A DNA stretch of 64,000 bases from Betaproteobacteria bacterium (GTDB lineage Bacteria; Pseudomonadota; Gammaproteobacteria; Burkholderiales; Rhodocyclaceae): NCBI GenBank assembly GCA_016720065.1, contig JADJXY010000002.1:1067001-1131000 (forward strand). Reading direction: 5' to 3'. Shown in pieces: positions 7,674 through 17,173 of this stretch (positions are counted from its first letter, which is position 1; each line of letters opens with the position of its first letter). The notes beneath the pieces are model-generated. The model saw only the letters and a program-made list of their open reading frames with translations, searched no databases and was not told the origin of the DNA. The position numbers were made by a program, and so were the translations under genes.

Positions 7674-10358
7674 ATGGCCGCAGATCCCTGGAATGTCGAA
7701 TGCGAGCAGGCCCCCCTGCGCAAACCCCGCCAGGGCAAGCCGCCGGCGGCGCTGTTCGGGCTGGCCTTTTCCGGCGGCGGCATCCGCAGCGCCACCTTCA
7801 ACCTGGGTTTCATCCAGAGTCTGGTCAGGCACCGGCTCCTGGGCCGGGTCGATTACCTCTCCACCGTTTCCGGCGGGGGCTACATCGGCGGCTGGCTCTC
7901 GGCCCTGCTGCGCCGCAGCGGCCAGAGCGCGGAAACGCTGCAACCCGGCCATCTGGAAGGCCCCATCGCCCACCTGCGCCGCTACAGCAACTACCTCACC
8001 CCCCGCTACGGTGTCTTCAGCACCGACACCCTGGCCGCCGTCGCCAATCTGGCGCGCAACCTGATCCTCAACCAGGCGCTGCTGATCTTCTGCCTGGCCA
8101 CCCTGCTCCTGCTCCCCCTGCTCGCCGAAGTGGCGGCCGGCTGGGCCAGGGGAGTCGATCCGCTGGTTCTGCCAGTAAGCACCCTGGCGCTTCTTCTGGC
8201 GGGTTCGACCGCCGTGTCCCGCGGCCTGCAGGGGATCGACACCCGAGAGCACCGTCCGCGGCGCACCCGCTGTGCCTACTTCGCCGTCGCCTGCGGGCTT
8301 GGAGCCTCCCTGCTCATTGCGGCAGCCCTGGGCCGGCCGGGCCTGGGCAGCCTTCCCCCGATCAAGTTGCTGGGCCTTCTGGCCGGCCTCTATTTTTTCG
8401 CCTGGACCCTGGGCTGGGTGCTGGCCCTGCTCCTGCCCACCGCGGCGCGGGAAAAACGCCAGACCTCTTCCCGCGGCGTCGCCTGGTTCCTCGCCGCCCC
8501 TCTCCTGGCCGGTTTCGCCTTCGCCGCCCTGGCCGTCGCTTACGGGCGCTTCGCCCAGGGGACGGGGCCTTCCCTGCCCTTCGCCCTGGCCCTGGGCGGC
8601 CCCATCCTCCTCATCCTGATCTGCGTCGGCAGCGCGGTGCACATCGGCATGGGCAAACGCTGGTTCCGCGAGTCGATGCGCGAGTGGCTGGGGCGGGCCG
8701 GCGGCCTCTGCCTCGCGGCCGCCGCGGCCTGGGCGCTGCTCTTCGCCGCAGCCTTCTACGGCCCGGCCATCCTGGCCTACCTGAAGGACTGGACCCTCAC
8801 CGGCGGCGTCGCCTGGGCCACCGCCTCCGGCGCCGGCATCTGGCTCGCCCGGGGCGACAAGACCAGCGGCGACCCGGAAGCCTCGGGCAAAAAGCTCTCC
8901 TGGCGCGAGATCGTCGCCCAGGCGGCACCCTACGTCTTCATCGTCGGCCTCCTCTTCCTCCTGGCCGGCGCCACCCACAAGGGCCTCACCCTGGCCGCCG
9001 GCCTGGGAAACGAGACCTCCTCGACCGCCTGCCCCGCCCCGCCGGAGCGCCCGGACGCCATTTCCCTCAGCGCCGGCGGCAATGAGTGGCAGCGCTTCCA
9101 GTATCACGTGCGCCGCATCGAAAGCGAGCGCTGCCGCGTGGCGGCGCTGCCACTGAGCGTCGGCAATTGCCTGGTTTCCATCCCGGGGTGGCTGTTCATT
9201 CTGGCCTTCGCCGCACTGGCCGGCCTTGCGGCCCTGTTCGCCTGGCGCGTGGACATCAACATGTTTTCCATGCACCAGTTTTACCGCAACCGCCTGGCGC
9301 GCTGCTACCTGGGGGCTTCCAACCCCGACCGCCGCCCCGACCCCTTCACCGATTTCGACCTGCGGGACGACCTGCCTCTCACGGCCCTGGCCGAACAACG
9401 CCCTGTCCATCTGCTCAACTGCGCGCTCAACCTCACCCGCGTCGACGCCCTGCAGTGGCAGGAGCGCCTGGCGGCACCCTTCGTCTTTTCGCCCGCCCAC
9501 TGCGGCTATCGCTTCAAGGGCGATGGTCAGGAGGTGATCCGCGCCCGGGCGACGGCGGATTATCTCAACGGCCGCGGCTGGCGCAGCGCCAAGCGCCAGG
9601 GCCCCTACCTGGGCAACGCCATCGCCGCCTCGGGTGCTGCCGCCAATCCCAATCAGGGCTACCACACCGCCCCGGCGCTGGCCTTCATCATGACCTTCTT
9701 CAACGTCCGCCTGGGCCGCTGGGTGCCCGACCCCGGCGGTGAAGACCCCAACGCGGAAAGCCCCCGCTTCGGCCTGCGCTACCTGCTGCAGGAACTCTTT
9801 GCCCAGACCGACGAGAAGACCCCCTTCGTCAATCTTTCCGACGGCGGCCATTTCGAAAACCTGGGCCTCTACGAACTGGTGCGCCGACGCTGCCGCCTGA
9901 TCGTGGTCTGCGATGCGGGCTGCGACCCGGAACCCTTCGCCTTCGAAGATCTCGGCAATGCCGTGCGCAAGTGCCGCTGCGATTTCGGCGCCGAAATCCG
10001 CATCGACCTCGCCCCCCTCGTCGCCCCCACCGGAGACCGTCGCCGCTTCACCGTCGGCCGCATCGATTACGCCGACGGCCACCGTGGCGTACTGGTCTAC
10101 GTCAAGCCCGTCGTCACCGGGCAGGAACCCGCCGACTTGCGCCACTACCATGCCGCCCACCCGCGCTTCCCCCACCAGACCACCGCCGACCAGTGGTTCG
10201 ACGAATCCCAGTTCGAGAGCTATCGCAAGCTGGGCGAATTGAGCGGCGATACCCTCTTCGGCGGCCATCCCTGGAATCTGGACCCTCAGATGCCTGTGGA
10301 TCAGTGGATCGAGGAAGTGGCGCAGCGGCTGGAGCGGGCCGCGGCGCCGGCCGGGTAG
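7674..10358 (+). CDS. Patatin-like phospholipase with large membrane insertion
   Basis: 894 residues from the ATG at 7674, chosen because AACGGAGGGTGCC precedes it (an in-frame ATG at 7635 lacks a ribosome site). Patatin elements are split: oxyanion loop SGGGIRS (residues 33-39) and nucleophile Ser66 in TVSGGGYIGG at the front, catalytic Asp723 in DGGHFENLG near the back. Between them lie several hydrophobic stretches, at least nine strong candidates between about residues 130 and 560, so the catalytic parts appear to be held by a membrane domain. It probably cleaves membrane phospholipid acyl chains at the inner membrane. The next gene, about 50 bp downstream, is a lipoprotein hydrolase, suggesting a functional pair. 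Confidence 0.85.
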   Translation: MAADPWNVECEQAPLRKPRQGKPPAALFGLAFSGGGIRSATFNLGFIQSLVRHRLLGRVDYLSTVSGGGYIGGWLSALLRRSGQSAETLQPGHLEGPIAHLRRYSNYLTPRYGVFSTDTLAAVANLARNLILNQALLIFCLATLLLLPLLAEVAAGWARGVDPLVLPVSTLALLLAGSTAVSRGLQGIDTREHRPRRTRCAYFAVACGLGASLLIAAALGRPGLGSLPPIKLLGLLAGLYFFAWTLGWVLALLLPTAAREKRQTSSRGVAWFLAAPLLAGFAFAALAVAYGRFAQGTGPSLPFALALGGPILLILICVGSAVHIGMGKRWFRESMREWLGRAGGLCLAAAAAWALLFAAAFYGPAILAYLKDWTLTGGVAWATASGAGIWLARGDKTSGDPEASGKKLSWREIVAQAAPYVFIVGLLFLLAGATHKGLTLAAGLGNETSSTACPAPPERPDAISLSAGGNEWQRFQYHVRRIESERCRVAALPLSVGNCLVSIPGWLFILAFAALAGLAALFAWRVDINMFSMHQFYRNRLARCYLGASNPDRRPDPFTDFDLRDDLPLTALAEQRPVHLLNCALNLTRVDALQWQERLAAPFVFSPAHCGYRFKGDGQEVIRARATADYLNGRGWRSAKRQGPYLGNAIAASGAAANPNQGYHTAPALAFIMTFFNVRLGRWVPDPGGEDPNAESPRFGLRYLLQELFAQTDEKTPFVNLSDGGHFENLGLYELVRRRCRLIVVCDAGCDPEPFAFEDLGNAVRKCRCDFGAEIRIDLAPLVAPTGDRRRFTVGRIDYADGHRGVLVYVKPVVTGQEPADLRHYHAAHPRFPHQTTADQWFDESQFESYRKLGELSGDTLFGGHPWNLDPQMPVDQWIEEVAQRLERAAAPAG

Positions 10359-10406
10359 GCGGTTCAGCTGCATTCCCCACAACGCGCTTTCGCCAAAGAG
10401 ATTGCC

Positions 10407-12074
10407 ATGAGCATTTTCTCCCTTTCGTCTGGCCCCCTGCCCAGGCAGTTCATCGACCTCCTCGCCTGTTCGATGCTGGGACTCCTCGCCGGATGCGCCT
10501 CGGTCGATGGACTCGACAAACCTTTGCGCCACGGCGAGATGGCGCTCGAGACCCGCGGCGACCGGCTGGACTGGAATTACCACAGTCTCCTCGAATACGC
10601 CGCCTACGCCAAAGAGCCTGGGGCCTTCGGCCGCCAGTCCGGAACTTCTGGAAATCAGTCCCTCGCGTGTGCCTCCCCCGTGGCCTCGCCGCCGTCCGAA
10701 TGCCGCATACACGGTCATGGACTGCTCTTCCCCGGCTACGTCATCGCCCTGGAAAAGTCACCCCGCAAGCGCATCGGGCTCGACCTGCCGCGTGCCTTTG
10801 CCTGCGACTGCGCTTCGCTCAGTCGTTACTTCGCCGAATCCAGACTCGTTGCGCCTCCCTGCAACGAACCGCCTGCTCCATCGCCCTGCTTCCTCCAGCG
10901 CCGCCTCGATGACGGCGAACGCCTGTTCGTCTCCCATGTGGTTCGTTTCGCCGCCACCGAAGGCCCCAGCGCCCGCATCGTGGGACAGCCGATCTACGAC
11001 GCCTACCGCAGCGTTGCTCCGCCCACTGGCCCCGGAGAAAAGCCCCTCCCCCTCGAAGCCAAGCTCTTCGAGGCCGGGATCAGCGGCGGGCTGGCGGCTT
11101 TTGAAGCCCAGCTCAAGCGCGACATCACCCTCCAGTCGCCCACCCACGTCCTGATCTACGTGATGGGCTGGAATACCGGAGAAATCGAGGCCCTGGAAAG
11201 TTTCAACAACCTCTCGGGCTTTCTCGCCGATGCAGCCGAACGAAGCCCCGAGGGGAAGCCATTCAAGCCGCTGGTAATCGGGGTGACCTGGCCGTCTGCC
11301 TGGAGTTTCGGGACTTCTCCGACCGACGATCTGCTGCGCGGCATCAGCTTCGCCAACAAGAAAAATGATGCCGATGAAGTGGGTGCCGTGTGGCTCAGCC
11401 GCCTGCTGCACGACATCCTCCCCCGGGTACGGGGCCAGGGCGCTGGCCCGCAGGTCGTCGCCTTTGGCCATAGTTTTGGCGCGCGCGCACTGAGCCGCGG
11501 CGTCCATAGCTGCTCCCTCGTGCGCAGCGACGACTGCTCCCGGCACGCCGTGGATCTCGCCGTGGGTTATCTGCCTGCCGAAGGGCGCAGCCGTTACGCC
11601 GAGGATCAGTATTCGAGCTTTGCCGAAGGATGGTCGGTACCCCCGCTCCCTCCGCACCACGAAGGAATTCCCTATACCGATTACAGCGGCTCTCTGGCAA
11701 CCGCCATCCCCCAGGCGGCCTTCTGGTCCGGCTACGATACCGCCACCGCCCATTTCGCCTTAATGGGCAGCTACAGCGCCATCGAAAACACGCGCCTGCC
11801 CGCAGGTCGCAAGGCCTTCCAGCACTTGCCCGATTTGCTTCCAATCCGGATCGATCCCGATACGCGCCACCTCGTCTCCCCCCCTTCCCTGGAGCAAGTC
11901 AGGAAGGAACTCAGGAGCGCTCGTCTACAGCCCGGGAAAGTGCTGCTCATCGACGGTAGCGGTTTCATTCAGCACAGTGCGCCCCTCCACGGAGGCGCTG
12001 CTCACAGCGATATCTACAGCCGCGAAGTCGGTGAAGCAAGCTGGGAACTGATACGCCGCTATCCACTGCGCTGA
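10407..12074 (+). CDS. Lipoprotein alpha/beta hydrolase
   Basis: 555 residues. The N-terminus ends in the lipobox LLAGC (Cys30), so the mature protein should be lipid-anchored. The middle has HVLIYVMGWNTGE, an alpha/beta-hydrolase strand, and the nucleophile elbow FGHSFGAR (GHSFG) near residue 355. The C-terminal half is not recognised. Several cysteines (residues about 88-165, CACDCASL and others) could form disulfides in the periplasm. It follows the patatin gene closely on the same strand. Substrate unknown; lipase or esterase activity is inferred from the fold only. GC content is lower than in the patatin gene by eye. Confidence 0.7.
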   Translation: MSIFSLSSGPLPRQFIDLLACSMLGLLAGCASVDGLDKPLRHGEMALETRGDRLDWNYHSLLEYAAYAKEPGAFGRQSGTSGNQSLACASPVASPPSECRIHGHGLLFPGYVIALEKSPRKRIGLDLPRAFACDCASLSRYFAESRLVAPPCNEPPAPSPCFLQRRLDDGERLFVSHVVRFAATEGPSARIVGQPIYDAYRSVAPPTGPGEKPLPLEAKLFEAGISGGLAAFEAQLKRDITLQSPTHVLIYVMGWNTGEIEALESFNNLSGFLADAAERSPEGKPFKPLVIGVTWPSAWSFGTSPTDDLLRGISFANKKNDADEVGAVWLSRLLHDILPRVRGQGAGPQVVAFGHSFGARALSRGVHSCSLVRSDDCSRHAVDLAVGYLPAEGRSRYAEDQYSSFAEGWSVPPLPPHHEGIPYTDYSGSLATAIPQAAFWSGYDTATAHFALMGSYSAIENTRLPAGRKAFQHLPDLLPIRIDPDTRHLVSPPSLEQVRKELRSARLQPGKVLLIDGSGFIQHSAPLHGGAAHSDIYSREVGEASWELIRRYPLR

Positions 12075-12094
12075 AGCGACGAAACGCGCTCACC

Positions 12095-12598
12095 TCAAGA
12101 CCCATCCACCCAACGCCTGGCATCCTTGAGCAGCAGGAGCAATTGCCGCTCACGGAGAGGAGACACGACGAATCCGAAGCGGGCGTAGAAGCGCGACGCT
12201 TGCTCGTCGATGGGATGGGTCAGCATCGCCCGCAGGCCCGCCTGCTCGGCAATGAGAAGAGTGCGGCGGATCGCATCCTGGAGCATGCCAAAACCGATGC
12301 CGCGCCCCTGATCCGGAGCGGAAACCGCCAAGCGCGCCAGGATGACCACCGGCACCGGGTACTGCCCCATCCCTTTGCGCATGCGTTCGGGCACTTCCAG
12401 AGTATCGACCTGGCCGACGGTCAGGCTGAAGTAGCCGGCGACGCGATCATCGTCGGCGACGACGAAGGTCTTGGCCGAGCCGCTGCCCTGGGCTTGCCGG
12501 GCGTGGCGCAATAACCAATCGTTCAGGGCAGGCTTGCCGCAGTCAAAGCTTTCGAGTCGATGCCGGACCCCCAGGGGTTCCGGTCGCCCCAGGCTCAC
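12095..12598 (-). CDS. GNAT-family toxin (TacT-like tRNA acetyltransferase)
   Basis: 167 residues with the layout of TacT/AtaT toxins, which acetylate the amino group of aminoacyl-tRNA and stop translation. Visible features are the start RLESFDCGKPALNDWLLRHA, the acetyl-CoA loop QGRGIG (97-102) and the catalytic tyrosine Tyr138 in RFYARFGF. The start overlaps the stop of the DUF1778 antitoxin gene by 4 nt, the standard arrangement. It is convergent with the lipoprotein hydrolase gene, 20 nt away. All catalytic elements appear intact. Confidence 0.9.
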   Translation of the reverse strand: MSLGRPEPLGVRHRLESFDCGKPALNDWLLRHARQAQGSGSAKTFVVADDDRVAGYFSLTVGQVDTLEVPERMRKGMGQYPVPVVILARLAVSAPDQGRGIGFGMLQDAIRRTLLIAEQAGLRAMLTHPIDEQASRFYARFGFVVSPLRERQLLLLLKDARRWVDGS

Positions 12599-12888
12599 CC
12601 GGCATCCCAGGGAGCTTTGCGGGAGAACAGCTCGCCCAAGCCCTCGTTGGTCTGCTCGGGGCGCTCCAGCAACGCCATCAGGGCTTGATATTGATTGCCG
12701 GAAACCATGAACAGGCGCTGATCCAGCAGGGTCTGCTCAGCGGCCAGGCAAGCGCTGTCCAGGATGAAATCGGTCAGGGATTTGTGCGCCACTTCGGCTG
12801 CGCGGCGCAGTACGGCTTCCTGTTCGGGTGTGGCGCGCAGCCCCAGACGGGCGGACCGAACGGCAGGTGAAGGGGCAATGGTCGTCAT
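12595..12888 (-). CDS. DUF1778 (TacA-like) ribbon-helix-helix antitoxin
   Basis: 97 residues. The N-terminal SARLGLRATPEQEAVLRRAAEVAHKSLTDFILDSA is a DUF1778 ribbon-helix-helix DNA-binding region and the C-terminal tail (residues 60-97) should neutralise the acetyltransferase by occupying its active site. A GAGG site lies upstream of the ATG. In this family antitoxin and toxin together repress their own promoter; the short upstream gap (12889-12967) contains TTGTACTAACA-like sequence that could be the operator, but no symmetric site is clear. Confidence 0.9.
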   Translation of the reverse strand: MTTIAPSPAVRSARLGLRATPEQEAVLRRAAEVAHKSLTDFILDSACLAAEQTLLDQRLFMVSGNQYQALMALLERPEQTNEGLGELFSRKAPWDAG

Positions 12889-12967
12889 GGCGGCGCCTCA
12901 TTTCTTGGCTCAAGTGCTGCAATGTTAGTACAACAGACGCCAATCCTCCAGCGCACCCCCGTCCGGA

Positions 12968-14314
12968 TCAATCGCTCGGCAGGTCGATCCCCTTCAGCTT
13001 GCGATAAAGATCGACCGCGTAGGAATCGGTCATTCCGGCGACGAAATCAGCCACCTGGAGGAGGCGGATGTAGGGATCGGGGTCCGGTTCGCCACCATGG
13101 GCGAGGAACTGCTCGGGCAGCAGGCGAAGCAGCATGCGCTCCCGGGTGGTCTCCCTTTCCGCGCCGGCGCCGGCCTCGACCGCCCGGGTGAAGAGTTCCA
13201 GCAGCCCTCCCAGGACCTGGAAGCCGGCGGTTTCGATTTCCAGGGCCGGGCGGGCGACGTAGATGGTTTCCTTGGCCAGCTTGAGCACCGCCTGGAGCGG
13301 CACGGCCAGGGGCGAGCGGGAGAGGAGTTCGTCGTCGAAGCGCCCTTCCAGGATGGCGCCCTCGTTCTCCAGGAAAACCGCCGCGGCGCTTTCCAGCAGC
13401 CGGCCGATGGCCTTGGCCCGCAGGTATTCGAGGCGCTCCTTGGGGTCGTGCAGGCGGTCCATGCGGCCGCCGGAGACGCTGTCGCCGGCCAGGTCGCCCA
13501 GCAGGAGTTCGGCGTCGCGGTAGGGCACGAAGCCCAGGCGGGCGGCGTCTTCGAGGTCGACGATGAGGTAGCAGGTATCGTCGGCCACTTCCACCAGGCT
13601 GGCCAGGGGATGGCGGCGCCAGGCGAGGCCGGGGATGCGGGGCACCAGCCCGGTGGCGGCGGCCACCTGGCGAAAGGATTCGGCGTCCTGCTGGAAGTAG
13701 CCGAATTTCTTGCCGCTCTTGCCATCCAGATCTTCCCCCACCCAGGAGGGGCGCGGGTACTTGGTGAAGGCGCCGAGCACGGCGGCGGTCAGTTGCAGCC
13801 CCGGGTTGGCGGGGGACTGGAGCCGGGTGACGATGCGAAAGCCCTGGGCGTTGCCCTCGTACTTTTCGAAATCGGCCCGCTGGGCGGGGGTGAAGGGGTG
13901 GCGTTCGAGCAGCCCGGAGCCGCGGAACCACTCGCGGATGGCGTCCTCCCCGGCGTGGCCGAAGGGCGGATTGCCGATGTCGTGGGCCAGGCAGGCGGCG
14001 GCAACGATGGCGCCGAAATCCGCCGCCTCGACATGCTCCAGTCCGTGGCGGGCGATGATTTCCCGGCCCACCAGAGCCCCCAGGGAACGCCCGACGCAAC
14101 TGGCTTCCAGACTATGGGTGAGGCGGGTGCGCACGTAGTCGGAACGGGAGAGGGGAAAGACCTGGGTCTTGTCCTTCAGGCGACGGAAAGCCGAGGTGAA
14201 GACGATGCGGTCGTGGTCCTGCTGGTAGGCGGTGCGCTCCCGGGCGCTGGGCGCCGCCCCGGCCCCGGGCCGCTCGGCGGAAAGGAGGCGCTCCCAGACC
14301 TTGCGCTTACCCAT
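12968..14314 (-). CDS. dgt: Deoxyguanosinetriphosphate triphosphohydrolase-like protein
   Basis: 448 residues of the HD-superfamily Dgt group that hydrolyses dNTPs to nucleoside and triphosphate. Recognisable: RTAYQQDHDRIVFTSAFRRLKDKTQVFPL, RTRLTHSLEASCVGRSLG and the metal-binding AHDIGNPPFGHAGEDAI. The ATG at 14314 (MGKRKVWERLL) is preferred; 41 further in-frame residues upstream are proline/cysteine rich and unlike the family. It lies last in a minus-strand series after the thioesterase and a small secreted protein. Dgt-like enzymes control dNTP pools and in some cases limit phage replication; here a housekeeping role is the default. Confidence 0.92.
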   Translation of the reverse strand: MGKRKVWERLLSAERPGAGAAPSARERTAYQQDHDRIVFTSAFRRLKDKTQVFPLSRSDYVRTRLTHSLEASCVGRSLGALVGREIIARHGLEHVEAADFGAIVAAACLAHDIGNPPFGHAGEDAIREWFRGSGLLERHPFTPAQRADFEKYEGNAQGFRIVTRLQSPANPGLQLTAAVLGAFTKYPRPSWVGEDLDGKSGKKFGYFQQDAESFRQVAAATGLVPRIPGLAWRRHPLASLVEVADDTCYLIVDLEDAARLGFVPYRDAELLLGDLAGDSVSGGRMDRLHDPKERLEYLRAKAIGRLLESAAAVFLENEGAILEGRFDDELLSRSPLAVPLQAVLKLAKETIYVARPALEIETAGFQVLGGLLELFTRAVEAGAGAERETTRERMLLRLLPEQFLAHGGEPDPDPYIRLLQVADFVAGMTDSYAVDLYRKLKGIDLPSD

Positions 14315-14387
14315 GGTTGGTTTTTGGTGCAGGTTTTGGGCGCACGGGGGCGCGATGGGCGGGCGTCGGCACGATGGTCGCGGTCTT

Positions 14388-14924
14388 TCAGTAGGCAATA
14401 GCAGGCAGCAATTGGTCGAATTCCCGGGCGGCTTCATCGAAGGCGGCGATCGGCACGACCATCTGGAGCAGAAAGAAGGCCTGCGGTCCCTCCAGGAGCA
14501 CGACCCTGCTGCGGGCGGCCTGGCCCGCCGGGGCGATGCGGCCTTCGTAGGACTGCTGCGTCCGCCCGCCGGTGGACACGGCGAGGATGGGGCCCAGCTC
14601 GCCCCCAGCCTCGACGAAGGCCTCCCGGCTGGTGCGCAGGATGCTGTCGGCGCTCACCGCCGCATCGCCCTTGCGCACGCCGGTGATGCGCAGCGTGGGC
14701 CGCAGGCCCGCCACCGCCCGGCGCAGTTGCAATTCGACCACCGGGCCGCCCTCGTCGGCGGCGATGCCGCCTTCCCGGTCGAAGATTTCCCAGCGCCCGG
14801 CGGGGGCGGCGATCTCCAGCCGGCCGTAGCGCTCGGCCACGTAGCGGTCGCCGTCCAGGCTGCCCGCCGCGGCGGGGCCGAAGCACAGCAAAAGGGCGGC
14901 CGGGAGGGCCCGGATCATTTTCAT
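14388..14924 (-). CDS. Small secreted protein of unknown function
   Basis: 178 residues. It starts with a signal peptide (MKMIRALPAALLLCFGPAAAG, probable cleavage after residue 20) and continues as a soluble domain (SLDGDRYVAERYGRLEIAAPAGRWEIFD). A GGGAG site precedes the ATG. It sits 32 nt after the thioesterase gene and before dgt on the same strand. No catalytic motif or named family is recognised; a periplasmic location is all that can be inferred. Confidence 0.7.
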   Translation of the reverse strand: MKMIRALPAALLLCFGPAAAGSLDGDRYVAERYGRLEIAAPAGRWEIFDREGGIAADEGGPVVELQLRRAVAGLRPTLRITGVRKGDAAVSADSILRTSREAFVEAGGELGPILAVSTGGRTQQSYEGRIAPAGQAARSRVVLLEGPQAFFLLQMVVPIAAFDEAAREFDQLLPAIAY

Positions 14925-14956
14925 GTCAATCTCCCAGGGGGTGCAGGGGGCGAAGT

Positions 14957-15367
14957 TTACTCCGCTTCCAGGGCGGCCCGCAGGGGCACCGGCAAGGGCG
15001 CGCTGCGGCCGGTGCGATGGTCCATCCACACCACTTTGGCGGCCCCCTCGGCGAAGAGGGCAGAGCTGCCGCTGGGCCGCATCTCGACCCGGGTCTGCAC
15101 GCTGGAGCGCCCCGGCGGGGCGGTATAGGTCAGCACCTCGACCGATCCGGGATAGGTGAGCGGAATGAGAAAGGTGCAACTCGCGTTGATGATCACCGGC
15201 CCCTCGCCGGCCGGATCGAGGCCGTAGCCCATCGCTTCCAGCCATTCGATGCGGGCGATTTCCATGTAGCGGAAATAGACGGTGTTATTGACGTGGCCGT
15301 AGGCGTCCATGTCGCCCCAGCGGATGGGAATGGTGCTGCGATGGATGAGTTTGCGGGCGCTGTGCAT
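14957..15367 (-). CDS. 4-hydroxybenzoyl-CoA thioesterase family protein (hotdog fold)
   Basis: 136 residues with the hotdog thioesterase signature IRWGDMDAYGHVNNTVYFRYMEIARIEWLE, including the catalytic-type Asp in WGDMDAYGHVNN. The enzyme should hydrolyse an acyl-CoA or acyl-ACP thioester. The ATG at 15367 is chosen because it gives the family N-terminus; no good ribosome site is seen, and the upstream 23-codon extension is not conserved in character. Divergent from the ETF-QO gene. Confidence 0.85.
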   Translation of the reverse strand: MHSARKLIHRSTIPIRWGDMDAYGHVNNTVYFRYMEIARIEWLEAMGYGLDPAGEGPVIINASCTFLIPLTYPGSVEVLTYTAPPGRSSVQTRVEMRPSGSSALFAEGAAKVVWMDHRTGRSAPLPVPLRAALEAE

Positions 15368-15453
15368 GACAGGAGGAAACCGGCGGGCTTGTCCCCGCGA
15401 TGGCCGTACTGTACGGTATCGTCCCGGGAGCGACAATCGGACTGGAGGACACG

Positions 15454-17094
15454 ATGGCGCGGGAAGCCATGGAATTCGACGTCGTCGTGGTGGGCGGCGG
15501 CCCCTCCGGGCTGGCGACCGCGCTGCGCCTCAAGCAACGGGCCACGGCGATAGGCCGCGACATCTCCGTCTGTCTGATCGAAAAGGGGGCCGAAATCGGC
15601 GCCCACATCCTCTCCGGCGCGGTGTTCGACCCCCGTGCCCTCGACGAACTCCTGCCGGATTGGGCCAGCCGCGGCGCCCCGGTGGCCACCCCGGTGGTGG
15701 AAGACCGCTTCTATTTCCTCGGGGAATCCTCCGCCTGGCGCGTTCCCGGCTGGCTGCTGCCCGAATGCTTCCATAACGCGGGCAACCACGTCATCTCCCT
15801 CGGCAATCTGTGCCGCTGGCTGGCGGGCGAGGCCGAAGCCCTGGGGGTCGACATCTACCCGGGCTTCGCCGCCGCCGAAGTGCTGTTCGACGCAGAGGGC
15901 CGGGTCATCGGCGTCGCCACCGGCGACATGGGGCTGCGCCGCGATGGCACCCCGGGGTCCGCCCACCAGCCCGGGATGGAGCTTCTCGCCCGCTACACGG
16001 TCTTCGCCGAAGGCTGCCGTGGCCACTTGGGCAAGGGCCTGGAGGCCCGTTTCGGCCTGCGCCAGGGGGTCGATCCCCAGGTCTATGGCCTGGGCCTCAA
16101 GGAACTGTGGGAAATCCCGGCCGAGCGCCATGTGCCGGGCCTGGTCCTGCACACCGCCGGCTGGCCCCTGCAGCCGGACACCTACGGCGGCGGTTTCCTG
16201 TACCACCAGGCCGACCGCCAGGTGGCGGTGGGCTTCGTCGTCGGTCTGGGCTACACCAATCCCTATCTGTCGCCTTACGAAGAGTTCCAGCGCTTCAAGA
16301 CCCACCCTCAAATCCGGGAATACCTGGCCGGCGGAAGGCGCCTGGCCTACGGCGCCCGCGCCCTGGCAGCGGGGGGGCTCCAGTCCCTGCCCCGTCTCGT
16401 CTTCCCCGGGGGGCTTCTGGTGGGCGACGACGCCGGCTTTCTCAACGCCGCCCGCATCAAGGGCTGCCACGCGGCGCTCAAGTCCGGCATGCTGGCCGCC
16501 GACGCCCTCGCCGATGCCCTGGCCGCAGGGCGCTGCCACGATGAACTGGAGGCCTACCCCGAAGCCTTCCGCCAGAGCTGGCTGCACGAGGAACTGCATC
16601 GAGCGCGCAATTTCAAGCCCCTGCTGGCCCGGGGGCTCAAGTGGGGCTCCCTGCTCTTCGGCATCGACCAGAAAGTCTTCGCCGGCCGCGCCCCCTGGAC
16701 CCTGCACCATCACCAGGCCGACCACGCCCGGACCCTGCCCGCCGCAGCCTGCGCGCCGATTGCCTACCCCAGGCCGGACGGCGTCGTCAGCTTCGATCGC
16801 CTGTCCTCGGTCTTCCTCTCCGGCACCCACCAAGAGGACGATCAGCCCTGCCACTTGCAGCTCAAGGATCCCGAACTGCCGGTACGCCTCAATCTCGCCC
16901 GCTACGACGCCCCGGAGCAGCGCTACTGCCCGGCCGGGGTCTACGAGATCGTCGAGGCTCCCGAAGGGCCGCGCCTGCACATCAACGCCCAGAACTGCCT
17001 GCACTGCAAGACCTGCGACATCAAGGATCCCGCCCAGAATATCGAATGGGTCGCGCCCCAGGGCGGCGAAGGACCGGCCTACCCCAATTTCTGA
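15454..17094 (+). CDS. Electron transfer flavoprotein-ubiquinone oxidoreductase
   Basis: 546 residues, the normal length. It passes electrons from electron transfer flavoprotein (acyl-CoA and amino acid oxidation) to ubiquinone at the inner membrane. The N-terminus has the FAD-binding VVVVGGGPSGLATALRLKQR; the middle has the quinone-binding region (GGFLYHQADRQVAVGFVVGLGYTNP) and GLLVGDDAGFLNAARIKGCH; the C-terminus carries the 4Fe-4S cysteines (RYCPAGVYE, NCLHCKTCDIKDP). The ATG at 15454 follows GGAGGACACG. No etfAB is adjacent. Confidence 0.94.
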   Translation: MAREAMEFDVVVVGGGPSGLATALRLKQRATAIGRDISVCLIEKGAEIGAHILSGAVFDPRALDELLPDWASRGAPVATPVVEDRFYFLGESSAWRVPGWLLPECFHNAGNHVISLGNLCRWLAGEAEALGVDIYPGFAAAEVLFDAEGRVIGVATGDMGLRRDGTPGSAHQPGMELLARYTVFAEGCRGHLGKGLEARFGLRQGVDPQVYGLGLKELWEIPAERHVPGLVLHTAGWPLQPDTYGGGFLYHQADRQVAVGFVVGLGYTNPYLSPYEEFQRFKTHPQIREYLAGGRRLAYGARALAAGGLQSLPRLVFPGGLLVGDDAGFLNAARIKGCHAALKSGMLAADALADALAAGRCHDELEAYPEAFRQSWLHEELHRARNFKPLLARGLKWGSLLFGIDQKVFAGRAPWTLHHHQADHARTLPAAACAPIAYPRPDGVVSFDRLSSVFLSGTHQEDDQPCHLQLKDPELPVRLNLARYDAPEQRYCPAGVYEIVEAPEGPRLHINAQNCLHCKTCDIKDPAQNIEWVAPQGGEGPAYPNF

Positions 17095-17173
17095 TCCAGG
17101 CCGGGCGCCGCGCCCGCCCGGCCCCGGCCGCCCGTCTCTGCGGCAGTGCAACAGACGGGCCGACAAATTCCGA

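Noticed and set aside
12968..14314. dgt as a phage-defence gene
   Set aside because: The family includes defence members, but this gene lies in a housekeeping run with no defence neighbours.
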